The notes under the pieces are model-generated. The model saw only the letters and a list, made by a program, of their open reading frames with translations. It was not told where the DNA came from and made no database searches. The position numbers and the translations under genes were made by a program. Below, in pieces: positions 1 to 7,684 of a stretch of DNA of 64,000 nucleotides. The first letter of the stretch is position 1. Each line of letters starts with the position of its first letter. This stretch comes from Comamonas sp. BIGb0152 (GTDB taxonomy: Bacteria; Pseudomonadota; Gammaproteobacteria; Burkholderiales; Burkholderiaceae_C), in assembly GCF_024809975.1 (NCBI RefSeq), contig NZ_JANUDY010000013.1:48891-112890 (forward strand). Reading direction: 5' to 3'.

Positions 1-85
1 CCAAGGTGGATTCCAGCAAGGTTTGGTAGAGACCGTTGTCGGTGTCTGGCTCCAGGGTGCGCAGTCGGGGCTGGGTATCGAGCAT
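1..85 (-). CDS. N-terminus of an unidentified protein (partial)
   Basis: An ATG at 83-85 opens a minus-strand frame that runs off the left edge, giving 28 residues starting MLDTQPRLRTLEPDTDNGLY. It begins 8 bases after the TGA (94-96) of the upstream gene, so translation is probably coupled; no clear Shine-Dalgarno is visible. The start of the sequence (LYQTLLEST) recalls the N-termini of some PAS/GGDEF-EAL signalling proteins, but this is an impression from very few residues and no function is assigned. Confidence 0.45.
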   Translation of the reverse strand, partial: MLDTQPRLRTLEPDTDNGLYQTLLESTL

Positions 86-93
86 AGGAGGTG

Positions 94-924
94 TCAGGGT
101 TGCGTCAACAAAGGGTGGACCGTCGGCAATGCATTCCAGAACCAGAAGAAGTAGCCGCTGTCTTTGGGCAGCAAGGTCAGCGTTTGCACACTTCTTTGTG
201 CGCCACCCCGCCAACAGGCCAGGGCTGAATTGCGATTGCCGTGCAGATCGATATAGGCCGCATCGGGGATTTTGGGCCTTGGCGGAATGTACAAGGCCAT
301 GCCTTGCGGCACCCAAAGATCGGCGAGGAAGATTTTAGCCCGCTGCGGCCAATATCGCCCTACCGAAATCACCAGCGGAAGCTGGGGATCTACCGAGGAG
401 AACACATGCGGAAAATTATGGTGTTCCAGGTCGGTACACACCGAGGGCTGCAGTTGAAAGCGCTCAGCTTTGGGCAGATAAGGGCATTGCTGCCCTGCAA
501 ACATGCCGTACTCAAAGGGCGTGTCGTGCAGCACTCTGATGGGGCTTTGCATGCGCAGGCCTTGGCCAGGTTCAATCAGCGTGATGCCAAAGGCAGCAGC
601 GGCTTCACGCGAGGCCCAGTGGGGCTCATACACCACCTCGTTGGCGACGAACTCCATCTTGGTCTGCTCGCCATACTGGGGATCGGGGATGGTCGTCTGC
701 GTGCCACTGACCTGGTAACCACGTCCCCAAGAGGGCTCGGGGGTGCAGTCCCCAGAAGGGCTGGCCACGGGTTGCAGCTCCACCACCCCGGTCGGCAACG
801 CATGCACAAACTCGGGTTTGCCCCGAATGTTGCAGACATAGGGCTTCGCCACGGTGTCTACCGGGCTGCCCTCCGATTCCCCGATCAGCAAGAGCGGATC
901 AAAATTAGTTTGCGACACGGTCAA
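94..924 (-). CDS. Hypothetical protein, 276 aa
   Basis: An open frame with protein-like composition, rich in Pro and aromatic residues and with several Cys. No signal peptide or membrane segment is evident. The longest frame starts at TTG (922-924) preceded by GGAG about 4 bases upstream; a GTG at 916-918 is an equally possible start. The C-terminal part (residues 190-270) has a run of hydrophobic beta-like stretches (IFLADLWVPQGMALYIPP, YFFWFWN). I do not recognise the family. It is read toward the partial gene at the left edge and probably forms an operon with it. The regulator at 989-1678 lies just upstream on the same strand. Confidence 0.6.
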   Translation of the reverse strand: MTVSQTNFDPLLLIGESEGSPVDTVAKPYVCNIRGKPEFVHALPTGVVELQPVASPSGDCTPEPSWGRGYQVSGTQTTIPDPQYGEQTKMEFVANEVVYEPHWASREAAAAFGITLIEPGQGLRMQSPIRVLHDTPFEYGMFAGQQCPYLPKAERFQLQPSVCTDLEHHNFPHVFSSVDPQLPLVISVGRYWPQRAKIFLADLWVPQGMALYIPPRPKIPDAAYIDLHGNRNSALACWRGGAQRSVQTLTLLPKDSGYFFWFWNALPTVHPLLTQP

Positions 925-988
925 TCACTCCAAAACGGATGGGTAGGCCATTACGGGAAAGAGGGAAAAGGAATCAGCGCTGTGCGAC

Positions 989-1678
989 TCAATCGACCAG
1001 CCGCCGCCGACGGGCTTCCTGCGCCGCCTGCGTGCGCGAGGACACCGACAGCTTGCGGTAGACATTCTTGATATGCGACTCCACCGTGTAGCGCGACAAA
1101 AACAGGCGCTCGGCGATCTCGCGGTTGCTCAGGCCCTCCACCACCAGGTGCAAGATGGTGTTCTCCCGCGTGCTCAGGCTGGGGTCATCCACGCGATGGA
1201 CCGTGGGCGGGGCTTGCAGCGGCAGCTCTTCAATGATGCGCCGCGCAATGAATGGGTCGATGGGCGCGCCGCCGCGCAGCACGCTGCGCAAGGCCATGGC
1301 CATTTCCAGGTCGTCGCGCTCCTTGAGCACATAGCCCACCGCACCGGCCCGCAGGGCCGCCCAGATCATCTCTTGCGTGCTCCAGGCCGACACCACCATG
1401 ATTGGCAAACTGGGTGCCTGGCCATGCAGCTCGGCGATCAGCTCAATACCGCTGCCATCGGGCAAGCCCAGGTCCACCAGCGCCAGCGAGACGGTATGCG
1501 CCTCATCCTCCAGATAGGCGCGCGCCTCGGCCAGCGAGCCGGCCATCACCAGCGCATCGCTGCTATAGCCCAGCTGCAGCAGCAAGCCCTGCAGGCGGTT
1601 GCGCACCAGCGGGTTGTCCTCTACCACCAGTACGGGTGCCGGCAGTGCGAGATCGGCGGTGAGCGTTTGAGTCGGCAT
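989..1678 (-). CDS. NarL/FixJ-type response regulator (receiver + LuxR HTH)
   Basis: A 229-residue two-domain regulator. The receiver occupies about residues 14-135, with acidic pair Glu20-Asp21, predicted phospho-acceptor Asp69 in [13 protein letters not shown], and the conserved Lys in YVLKERDD. A LuxR-type helix-turn-helix follows at about 165-225 ([20 protein letters not shown], then [20 protein letters not shown]). I chose the ATG at 1676-1678 because AGGA lies 4 bases upstream; an upstream ATG would add 10 residues ([10 protein letters not shown]). No histidine kinase is adjacent. The protein is clearly paralogous to the regulator at 46973-47665 (shared [31 protein letters not shown]), which does have a kinase next to it. 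Confidence 0.9.
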   Translation of the reverse strand: MPTQTLTADLALPAPVLVVEDNPLVRNRLQGLLLQLGYSSDALVMAGSLAEARAYLEDEAHTVSLALVDLGLPDGSGIELIAELHGQAPSLPIMVVSAWSTQEMIWAALRAGAVGYVLKERDDLEMAMALRSVLRGGAPIDPFIARRIIEELPLQAPPTVHRVDDPSLSTRENTILHLVVEGLSNREIAERLFLSRYTVESHIKNVYRKLSVSSRTQAAQEARRRRLVD

Positions 1679-1934
1679 GGGGTCCTGTTCATATTCCAAG
1701 TGCTGCAATTATTCCGCAAGCCAGAGGCTTTGCATGTCACTGAAATTGGTGAATCTCGGGGCCCACGCCCGGTCATAGAACGCCAAACCGCCCACAGGAA
1801 CCCGGTCCAGCGCAGACTGCTGCTACCATCGCGCGCCTCACGCTCCCCTGCTTTCAGCGTCTCCCGCGCATCCTGCATCGTGATGAACCCGTTGACGTTC
1901 AGACATCCGTCGCAGCGAATGCGGGTACCACGCC

Positions 1935-2036
1935 AAGATGGAGAGCCTCTTCTCATCGATGAAGACCGAAGGGCTCAGCCGCACGGTCTACCGGACAAGG
2001 CAAGAAGCCAGGTCCGATGCTCAAGGCCTGTGCTAG
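1935..2036 (+). pseudogene. Fragment of an IS3-family transposase (OrfB C-terminal region)
   Basis: Within an otherwise empty 463-bp gap (1679-2141), one plus-strand frame reads KMESLFSSMKTEGLSRTVYR then TRQEARSDAQGLC and a TAG. This matches the region around the catalytic Glu of IS3-family OrfB integrases (typical form MESFFSSLKTE...YRTRDEARADVFDYIE). Upstream codons resembling GN-Y-N-A are visible only after frame adjustments, and the usual C-terminal RRPHS.LGY block is absent. It is therefore a decayed scrap, not a gene. The rest of the gap shows nothing recognisable. Confidence 0.6.
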
Positions 2037-2141
2037 CGGCGCTTCATGGGCTAAGCAAATCGTCCGGAAAACTGGGTCAGGCCCACCCCAACGCCATGGA
2101 AACACCGAGCGATGGGCCCTTCTCGGAGCAAGATGAGTCGC

Positions 2142-2483
2142 CTATTTTTGCCCACTGGCCTGGCTGACATACAGCGCTAACGCGTGGATGTCAGCATCGT
2201 TCATATGGGCCTTGAATGATGGCATGCTGCCGATGCCATCGCGCAGCGCGCGCGCTACACGCGCAGCATCGGGCTGCAACTCATCGAGTGAGGGCCCGAT
2301 CATGCCTTCGGCTCCGGCGCTCTTCAGCGTGTGGCATGCCGCACAGGCTGGAGTTGCTGTGGCAAAAAGTTTTTTACCACGCGCTATTTGCGCGGCTTCG
2401 TCGGCGTGTGCGCCAGTGACTGCCAAGGCTGAGAAGGCAAGTGTGCCGAGATAATGCATAGGCTTGCTGCCTGTCATGGTCAT
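2142..2483 (-). CDS. sorB: Sulfite dehydrogenase cytochrome c subunit (SorB-like)
   Basis: A 113-residue protein with an N-terminal hydrophobic export signal (about residues 9-27, ending AHA) and a single class I cytochrome c domain. The haem-binding CAACH motif is at residues 47-51 and a likely axial Met lies in GSMPSF. The gene follows sorA with an 11-base gap, and that pairing matches the SorA/SorB sulfite:cytochrome c oxidoreductases, where the cytochrome takes electrons from the molybdenum subunit in the periplasm. Start taken at ATG 2481-2483; in-frame ATGs at 2475-2477 (third codon) and 2457-2459 (ninth) are alternatives. Lower-case alternative: a generic small cytochrome c in the same pathway. 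Confidence 0.85.
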   Translation of the reverse strand: MTMTGSKPMHYLGTLAFSALAVTGAHADEAAQIARGKKLFATATPACAACHTLKSAGAEGMIGPSLDELQPDAARVARALRDGIGSMPSFKAHMNDADIHALALYVSQASGQK

Positions 2484-2494
2484 GATGCGGATAC

Positions 2495-3718
2495 TCAGAC
2501 TATGGTGATAGTCAGTGCGTGGTCGGCCCAACTGGTATTGCTATAGCCGCTCTTGTTTTCGCCACGGGTCTGGGCTTGCACATGGCCTTGGGAATCGGTG
2601 GCACGGCTGGCCAGTACGTGTGTCCCCTTGGGGAGCTTGGCCTGCAACGCAAATTGGCGCCAAGCATACTTCCCCATGTCTGGACCGACCAAGCGCGCGG
2701 TGCGCCATGTCTTGCCGCCATCGATAGAGATTTCCACCGCTTGGATGGCATGCATGCCGCCAAAGGCCAGGCCATGAATTTGCACAGTACCAGCGCAGAC
2801 CCTGTCTTCAGGCAATGGGCTGTTGATCCAGGACTTGACACGCATCTCCTGAACGGAGGGTTGGCTGGGGTCGCTTTTTTCACCCGGTGGCGTGATGCGA
2901 TAGCCGTGCGACATGATGCGTGCATCACTTTCCTTGGCCGTAAATGCCAACTGTTTGATGTACTTGATGTTGTTCACACCGGCATAGCCAGGGACGATCA
3001 GACGCAGAGGACCACCGTGGGCCAGCGGTGTAGGTTCGCCGTTCATCTCCCAGGCCAAAAGCGCATCCTGCATGGCAGAGATGGGCACGGAGCGTTCCAC
3101 GATCACGCTCTTGGGGTCGATGCCCGCAGGCAGTACCTCACCGCCAGTGCCGGTCATGTAAGCCAGGTCATCGGCAAGACCGCCAAGGGCTTGAACCACG
3201 TCGCGCACGGGGACGCCACTCCAAGTCACGCAACCTGCAGCACCCACCGTCCACGGGGTTCCACTGGGCTGGCTTGGAAAGAAAGCTCGGCCATTACCGG
3301 AGCATTGCAGCACCATCGTCACCGTCTCCAGTCCCAAGCGCTTGAGTTCACGCAGGCTCAGGCTCTTGGGGTCCCTGACACCCGTCACTCTCAGCCGCCA
3401 GGCGTCGGGATCAGCCACGATGGTGTCGGCTGGCAAAGGTAAATTATTGCGCACATAAAGCTGGCGGCTTGGCGTGATGACACTGGTGCCAAATGCGCTG
3501 CGCTTGGTCTCGATCGTGGTACTGCTGTGAACGATGAGCGCATCGGCATTTTTCCAATTTGCATAACCGGGCAAGGGTTTGGCAAGAGGCGCCGCTGCTG
3601 CGGCCGCAGTCTGTGCAAAGACCGGACCATGACGCCCGGCAAGACCGGCGGCAGCGAGTGCGCTGGCGCTACCGGACAGGAAGTCGCGGCGAGGCAGCGA
3701 TGTAGGAACTTGGGCCAT
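2495..3718 (-). CDS. sorA: Molybdopterin sulfite dehydrogenase catalytic subunit (SorA-like)
   Basis: A 407-residue sulfite oxidase-family enzyme that oxidises sulfite to sulfate in the periplasm. A twin-arginine signal (LPRRDFLSGSASALAAAGLAG, residues 9-29 overall) implies folded export with cofactor. The molybdopterin domain carries the Mo-ligand Cys139 in MVLQCSGNGRAFF. Later signatures are HGGPLRLIVPGYAGVNNIKY (about 234-254) and the C-terminal dimerisation fold with ISIDGGKTWR. AAGGA lies 6 bases before the ATG. The cytochrome gene sorB follows at once and an ECF sigma gene precedes it on the same strand. Such sigma/sulfite dehydrogenase neighbours are known in Sinorhizobium meliloti, so sulfite-responsive expression is a reasonable inference. 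Confidence 0.93.
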   Translation of the reverse strand: MAQVPTSLPRRDFLSGSASALAAAGLAGRHGPVFAQTAAAAAAPLAKPLPGYANWKNADALIVHSSTTIETKRSAFGTSVITPSRQLYVRNNLPLPADTIVADPDAWRLRVTGVRDPKSLSLRELKRLGLETVTMVLQCSGNGRAFFPSQPSGTPWTVGAAGCVTWSGVPVRDVVQALGGLADDLAYMTGTGGEVLPAGIDPKSVIVERSVPISAMQDALLAWEMNGEPTPLAHGGPLRLIVPGYAGVNNIKYIKQLAFTAKESDARIMSHGYRITPPGEKSDPSQPSVQEMRVKSWINSPLPEDRVCAGTVQIHGLAFGGMHAIQAVEISIDGGKTWRTARLVGPDMGKYAWRQFALQAKLPKGTHVLASRATDSQGHVQAQTRGENKSGYSNTSWADHALTITIV

Positions 3719-3880
3719 GGTCTGTCCTTGTTATCAATGAAAGAAAAATAGGATCGAAGATGCGGGAGTGCCTAAAGTGTCGGCTCGCCTCTGCGCGTGC
3801 GCGATAAGCAAAGAGGTCTTGCTTCTTTGGTGCGCAGGCAGACATGCCGAACGCCCTGAGCACACCGAAGTCTCTGCCCT

Positions 3881-4417
3881 TCATGGCGTAGGCTTTCGCA
3901 GTGACATGAGGCGGGACGCGCTTGTGGCAGCGGCGGGAGGACGATCAGACTCCAGAGCGGCTCTCAGGGCATCGCGGGCACGCGCCAGGCGCGACAGCAC
4001 GGTGCCTGGTGCAATATCCAGCGCCTCGGCCATTTGCTTTGTGGGCATGTCATCAAAGTAGTACAGCACCAGTGCTTCGCGATGAATAGCGGCGATGCGG
4101 GCCAAGGCCCTGACCACGTCCAGCTGCACATCCAAGGATTGGTGCTGGTCGTTGATGTTCTCCGCCGCCTCACCGCTCATGGCGAGGACCGGCTCCATGT
4201 TGCGATAGGCATGGCGCCGCATGATCTGGAACAACCAAGCACGTGCCATCGCTGGATCGCGTAGCTGCTTGCGAAAGCGCCAGGCGCTGGTGAAGCAGTC
4301 CTGCACCACGTCCTCGGCAATAGCCCGTGAACCCGTCAAGGCCCAAGCGCTGCGCAGCAAAAAGCGGTAGTGCTCGCGCACCCACTGGTTGTAGAGCGAC
4401 TCAACGGAAGAGATCAT
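3881..4417 (-). CDS. ECF-type RNA polymerase sigma factor
   Basis: A 178-residue sigma-70 family protein with region 2 (about residues 8-75, AIAEDVVQDCFTSAWRFRKQ) and region 4 (about 110-160, LVLYYFDDMPTKQMAEALDI then APGTVLSRLARARDALR, a helix-turn-helix). Regions 1 and 3 are missing, as usual for ECF factors. The ATG at 4415-4417 is preferred because the upstream in-frame extension (to 4546) is low-complexity and sits next to a mobile element end. No anti-sigma gene is adjacent. It is encoded 162 bases upstream of sorA in the same direction and is the obvious candidate regulator of sorAB. The mobile element at 4553-6617 lies just upstream and may have displaced the native promoter. Confidence 0.9.
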   Translation of the reverse strand: MISSVESLYNQWVREHYRFLLRSAWALTGSRAIAEDVVQDCFTSAWRFRKQLRDPAMARAWLFQIMRRHAYRNMEPVLAMSGEAAENINDQHQSLDVQLDVVRALARIAAIHREALVLYYFDDMPTKQMAEALDIAPGTVLSRLARARDALRAALESDRPPAAATSASRLMSLRKPTP

Positions 4418-4547
4418 ATTGCTCAAGAGCGTTGAATCTACACTATCATTCCATCCGAAAAAAAGATTTATGCTATTAACTCTGTATCGAGACCAGCCCA
4501 TTGGCCCATTCCGTGGCTCGTAGATGGCGCGAATATGGAGCAGCAAG

Positions 4548-4552
4548 GCATC
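4548..4552. repeat. Left target-site duplication GCATC
   Basis: Five bases directly abutting the left TGT end of the element, repeated exactly at 6618-6622 after the right ACA end. Confidence 0.75.
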
Positions 4553-4696
4553 TGTCGGTTCTCCGTGAGTTTTGAATTTTTCTCACTGAAGTTTGAACTC
4601 GGGGCGCTTTGAGCTCAGACCGAAAGGTGCCAGGGCTGCTTCCAGCCTGTCGCTGGCCCGTGAGGCTGCTGGTGCGCCTGGTCAATTCGAAGGTAG

Positions 4697-6415
4697 GATG
4701 GCGGCTATCGGCCGAGGCTGTGTAAAAACGCTTGGCTGACCACGCTTCAAAAATTAAAATCACAGCACCCGTTTTCAGCGAGGTGACCCATGAAGCGATT
4801 CATTGAAGGCCAGACCCGCGAGCAAGTGACCTTACTGCCCGAGTGTCTAGATGACTTTGTGGGTGCAGACAATCCTGTGCGCATTGTCGATGCGTTCGTT
4901 GAAGAACTGGACTTGCTCTCACTGGGCTTTGATGGGTCAACACCCGCAGCCACAGGCCGCCCGGGCTACCACCCTGCGGTACTGCTCAAGGTCTACATCT
5001 ACGGGTATCTCAATCGCATCCAATCCAGTCGTCGCCTGGAGCGTGAAGCGCAGCGCAATGTGGAGCTCATGTGGCTCACAGGGCGCTTGGCGCCTGACTT
5101 CAAAACGATCGCTGACTTCCGCCGGGACAACGGCTCGGGCATTCGCAATGTGAGCCGCCGATTCGTAGTTCTGTGTCGTGATCTGAAGCTGTTCAGCCAG
5201 GCGCTGGTAGCGATTGACGGCAGCAAGTTCAAAGCCGTTAATACGCGTGACAAGAACTTCTCCATGGGCAAGATCGACAAGCGCCAACAACAGATTGAAG
5301 AAAGCATTCAACGCTATCTGTCAGCTCTGGATACGGCCGATCGCACACAGCCTGTGGAACTTGAAGCACGTACCGCCCGTCTTCAAGACAAGATCGCCAT
5401 GTTGCGTAAACAAATGCAGGTGCTCGATGAAGTGAAGGAGCAACTCAAAGAGCAGCCCGAGAAGCAACTATCGATGACAGATCCTGATGCGCGCTCCATG
5501 GCGACCAGTGGCCGAGGTTCTGGCATGGTGGCTTATAACGTTCAAGTGGCAGTGGATGCCAAACATCATTTGATCGTCGCCCATGAAGTGATCAACCAAG
5601 GGCATGACAGAAGTGCTCTGGCCTCCATGGCGCTGGCTGCACGTAAGGCCATGGGCAAACGCAAACTGCAAGCCATTGCTGATCGAGGCTACTACAGCGG
5701 CGAGCAGATCAAAGCATGTGAAGACACTGGCGTTGCTGCCATTGTTCCCAAGCCCAATACATCCGGTGCACGCGCCCAAGGACGCTTCGATCGCTCAGAC
5801 TTCATCTACATCCAGAAAGATGACGAATACCAGTGCCCTGCAGGACAGCGTGCCATCTATCGCTTTACCCGCGAGGAAGCTGGTTTGCAAATGCGACGCT
5901 ACTGGAGCAGCGCCTGTACGCAATGCTCGATCAAATCCAAGTGCACGCCCAGCGATTACCGACGCATCAGCCGATGGGAGCACGAAGACGTAGTGGAACG
6001 CGCACAGCAACGGTTAGATCAAATGCCAGACGCCATGATGGTGAGAAGGCGAACGGTGGAGCATGTGTTTGGCACGCTGAAGCATTGGATGGGATACACG
6101 CACTTCTTAACCAAGCGCTTACCCAATGTCAGCACCGAGATGAGCTTGAACGTGCTGGCCTACAACCTCAAGAGAGTGCTTTGCATTCTTGGGTTTGAGA
6201 GAACAATCGCAGCGATGCGTCTGGCGGGCGGATGAGCCCTTTTTACGCGATGAAATTAAAGTAAAAAAGGCCTTGAATACTCGATTGGGAGGGGTCAGAT
6301 CGTTTTGGCCGGAAAAATCTTCGACATCCTGAAATGCAGAAAATCTGTCGATTCATTGGCTGAGATGCTGATGAGATTTTGAGTTTCCACACAGCCTCGG
6401 TCGCAAGCCGCCATC
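4697..6415 (+). mobile_element. IS1182-family insertion sequence
   Basis: A 1.72-kb unit enclosing one transposase gene. The inverted repeats are 33 bp (4697-4729 and 6383-6415). The outer 10 bases match exactly (GATGGCGGCT against its complement), a 12-base block (CCGAGGCTGTGT) also matches exactly, and five positions differ in between and after. The GGCTGTGT core near a TAAAAACG stretch is common at IS1182-type ends. I found no convincing direct repeat outside these ends, so the exact boundary is uncertain by a few bases. Confidence 0.7.
4790..6235 (+). CDS. IS1182-family DDE transposase
   Basis: An intact 481-residue transposase. The N-terminal DUF772-type region (MKRFIEGQTREQVTLLPECL) is followed by a catalytic RNase H-like domain. 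Likely acidic residues are in ALVAIDGSKFKAV, in AIADRGYYSGEQI, and the Glu in RRTVEHVFGTLKHWMGYTHF. A coiled-coil-like stretch (about residues 185-235) and a Cys cluster near 375-390 (CTQCSIKSKC) are typical of the family. No frameshift is visible, so the copy may be functional. ATG 4790 follows a GAGGTGACCC stretch that can act as ribosome binding site. Confidence 0.93.
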   Translation: MKRFIEGQTREQVTLLPECLDDFVGADNPVRIVDAFVEELDLLSLGFDGSTPAATGRPGYHPAVLLKVYIYGYLNRIQSSRRLEREAQRNVELMWLTGRLAPDFKTIADFRRDNGSGIRNVSRRFVVLCRDLKLFSQALVAIDGSKFKAVNTRDKNFSMGKIDKRQQQIEESIQRYLSALDTADRTQPVELEARTARLQDKIAMLRKQMQVLDEVKEQLKEQPEKQLSMTDPDARSMATSGRGSGMVAYNVQVAVDAKHHLIVAHEVINQGHDRSALASMALAARKAMGKRKLQAIADRGYYSGEQIKACEDTGVAAIVPKPNTSGARAQGRFDRSDFIYIQKDDEYQCPAGQRAIYRFTREEAGLQMRRYWSSACTQCSIKSKCTPSDYRRISRWEHEDVVERAQQRLDQMPDAMMVRRRTVEHVFGTLKHWMGYTHFLTKRLPNVSTEMSLNVLAYNLKRVLCILGFERTIAAMRLAGG

Positions 6416-6484
6416 GGAGCGAGCTCGGCCAGCTGGCCAGGTGCGCAGGATCTATGCAAGCGCGGTCGTCGTGCAATCGCAAAG

Positions 6485-6604
6485 TTCAAAACTCAGTGAT
6501 CGGTGGACCTGACAATTCAAAACTCAATGATTAGCGAGTTCAAAACTTGATGATCCATCTTCGCGCAAGTGCTTGTTTCGCCGTGATGCGGAGTTCAAAA
6601 CTCA
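6485..6604 (-). repeat. Four TTCAAAACTCA-type subterminal repeats
   Basis: Motif copies at 6485-6495, 6516-6526, 6539-6549 and 6594-6604 (TTCAAAACTCA, TTCAAAACTCA, TTCAAAACTTG, TTCAAAACTCA), all in the same orientation. At the left end the reverse-complement form occurs at 4566-4576 and a variant near 4586-4598. These look like transposase-binding repeats of the outer element. Confidence 0.65.
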
Positions 6605-6617
6605 CAGAGAACCGACA

Positions 6618-6622
6618 GCATC
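6618..6622. repeat. Right target-site duplication GCATC
   Basis: Five bases directly abutting the right ACA end, identical to 4548-4552. The pair shows that the outer element inserted as one unit. From here to 6808 no gene is seen. Confidence 0.75.
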
Positions 6623-6808
6623 GCCGCTGTGCAGCCTGCGCCTACCATGCGCCTGCCGCACATGGCCTTTGGATGGAGGCCAGCGTGGAAGGTGCTCTCG
6701 TTTGCGCTTGCTTCCATTTATGCCCGCGTCCCAGCATTCTTCGGGATGGGGCTATGAACTCAACATTTGGGGCAGGCTCGGCCCCTGGTAGCTCGCACGG
6801 CAAGCGGT

Positions 6809-7669
6809 TCAGCTAAAACGCTGCTCCAGCGCATCCCAGGCGGGCTTGCCCACCAGCCGCTGGCGCTCGGCAAAGGTCGCCACCAGGCCACTCGACTCCT
6901 GCACCGCTTTGTCATCGCGCAGCCCGGTCAGCGCTTTTTGCATGCCTGCCACCGCGCCTTGCAGCGCGGCATTGGCGTACAGCACGATGCCGTAACCCAA
7001 GCCGCCCAGCTGCTCGGCATCAAAGATGGGGGTCTTGCCGCCAATCACCATGTTCATCAGCTGCGGCGCTGCCAAGCGGGTTGGCAACGCCCGGATTTCT
7101 TCGGCGCTGGTAACGGCCTCGACAAAGAGAATATCGGCCCCGGCTTCGGCAAAGCGCTGGGCGCGCTCCACCGCTGCCTCAAAACCGTGGGTGGCCGCCG
7201 CATCGGTGCGCGCCATGATCAGCAAATTGGGGTCGCGCCGCGCATCCACCGCAGCCTTGATCTTGCTGACCGCCTCTTCGGTCGAGATCACCTCCTTGCC
7301 GCTGAAATGCCCGCAGCGCTTGGGCGCCACCTGGTCTTCGAGCTGGATGCAGTCGGCACCGGCACGCTCCAGGGTGCGCACCGTGTGGTAGACGTTGAGC
7401 GCATTGCCAAAGCCGGTATCGGCATCGACCAGCAAGGGCACACTGACCGTGTCGCGGATGCGCGCCGTGTGGTCGGCGATCTCAGCGAGGCCCATAAAGC
7501 CCTGGTCCGGCAGGCCCAACCACATATTGGTCACACCCGCGCCCGTCACATAAATCGCCTCAAAGCCCAGGTCCTCGATCACCTTGGCCGACAGCGCATT
7601 GAAGGCCCCCGGCACCAGCACGCCCCGGCGCGCCGCCACCATGTCTTTCAGCAGTTGCTTGGTATCCAT
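6809..7669 (-). CDS. prpB: 2-Methylisocitrate lyase-type enzyme (ICL/PEP mutase superfamily)
   Basis: A 286-residue TIM-barrel lyase, last gene of the methylcitrate operon, expected to split 2-methylisocitrate into pyruvate and succinate. Metal-binding Asp82/Asp84 lie in LLVDADTGFG, followed by QLEDQVAPKRCGH with catalytic Cys119, MARTDA near 154, and FVEA. The sequence between these motifs differs from enterobacterial PrpB (for example KRCGHFSGKEV in place of KRCGHRPNK), so it may belong to another branch of the superfamily. Operon position is the main reason for the PrpB call; an oxaloacetate decarboxylase-like activity cannot be excluded. GGAGA sits 7 bases before the ATG, 15 bases after prpF. 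Confidence 0.75.
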   Translation of the reverse strand: MDTKQLLKDMVAARRGVLVPGAFNALSAKVIEDLGFEAIYVTGAGVTNMWLGLPDQGFMGLAEIADHTARIRDTVSVPLLVDADTGFGNALNVYHTVRTLERAGADCIQLEDQVAPKRCGHFSGKEVISTEEAVSKIKAAVDARRDPNLLIMARTDAAATHGFEAAVERAQRFAEAGADILFVEAVTSAEEIRALPTRLAAPQLMNMVIGGKTPIFDAEQLGGLGYGIVLYANAALQGAVAGMQKALTGLRDDKAVQESSGLVATFAERQRLVGKPAWDALEQRFS

Positions 7670-7684
7670 TCCACCGTCTCCCGT

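Larger units (their letters stand above)
4553..6617. mobile_element. Relic element with IS21-like ends enclosing an IS1182 copy
   Basis: The two ends form a 24-bp terminal inverted repeat with one mismatch (4553-4576 and 6594-6617), beginning TGTCGGTTCTC. They are flanked by the identical 5-bp sequence GCATC (4548-4552 and 6618-6622), a clear target-site duplication. Inside each end are further copies of a TTCAAAACTCA-type motif (right: 6485, 6516, 6539, 6594; left: near 4565 and 4586 in opposite orientation). Multiple subterminal repeats and TGT...ACA ends are typical of IS21-family elements, but no istA/istB genes remain. The interior is mostly an IS1182-type unit. Family assignment is inference; the ends and duplication are seen directly. 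Confidence 0.7.

Noticed and set aside
3669..3884. 71-codon minus-strand frame between sigma gene and sorA
   Set aside because: No ribosome binding site, overlaps the sorA start in another frame, and composition is not protein-like; treated as the intergenic promoter region.
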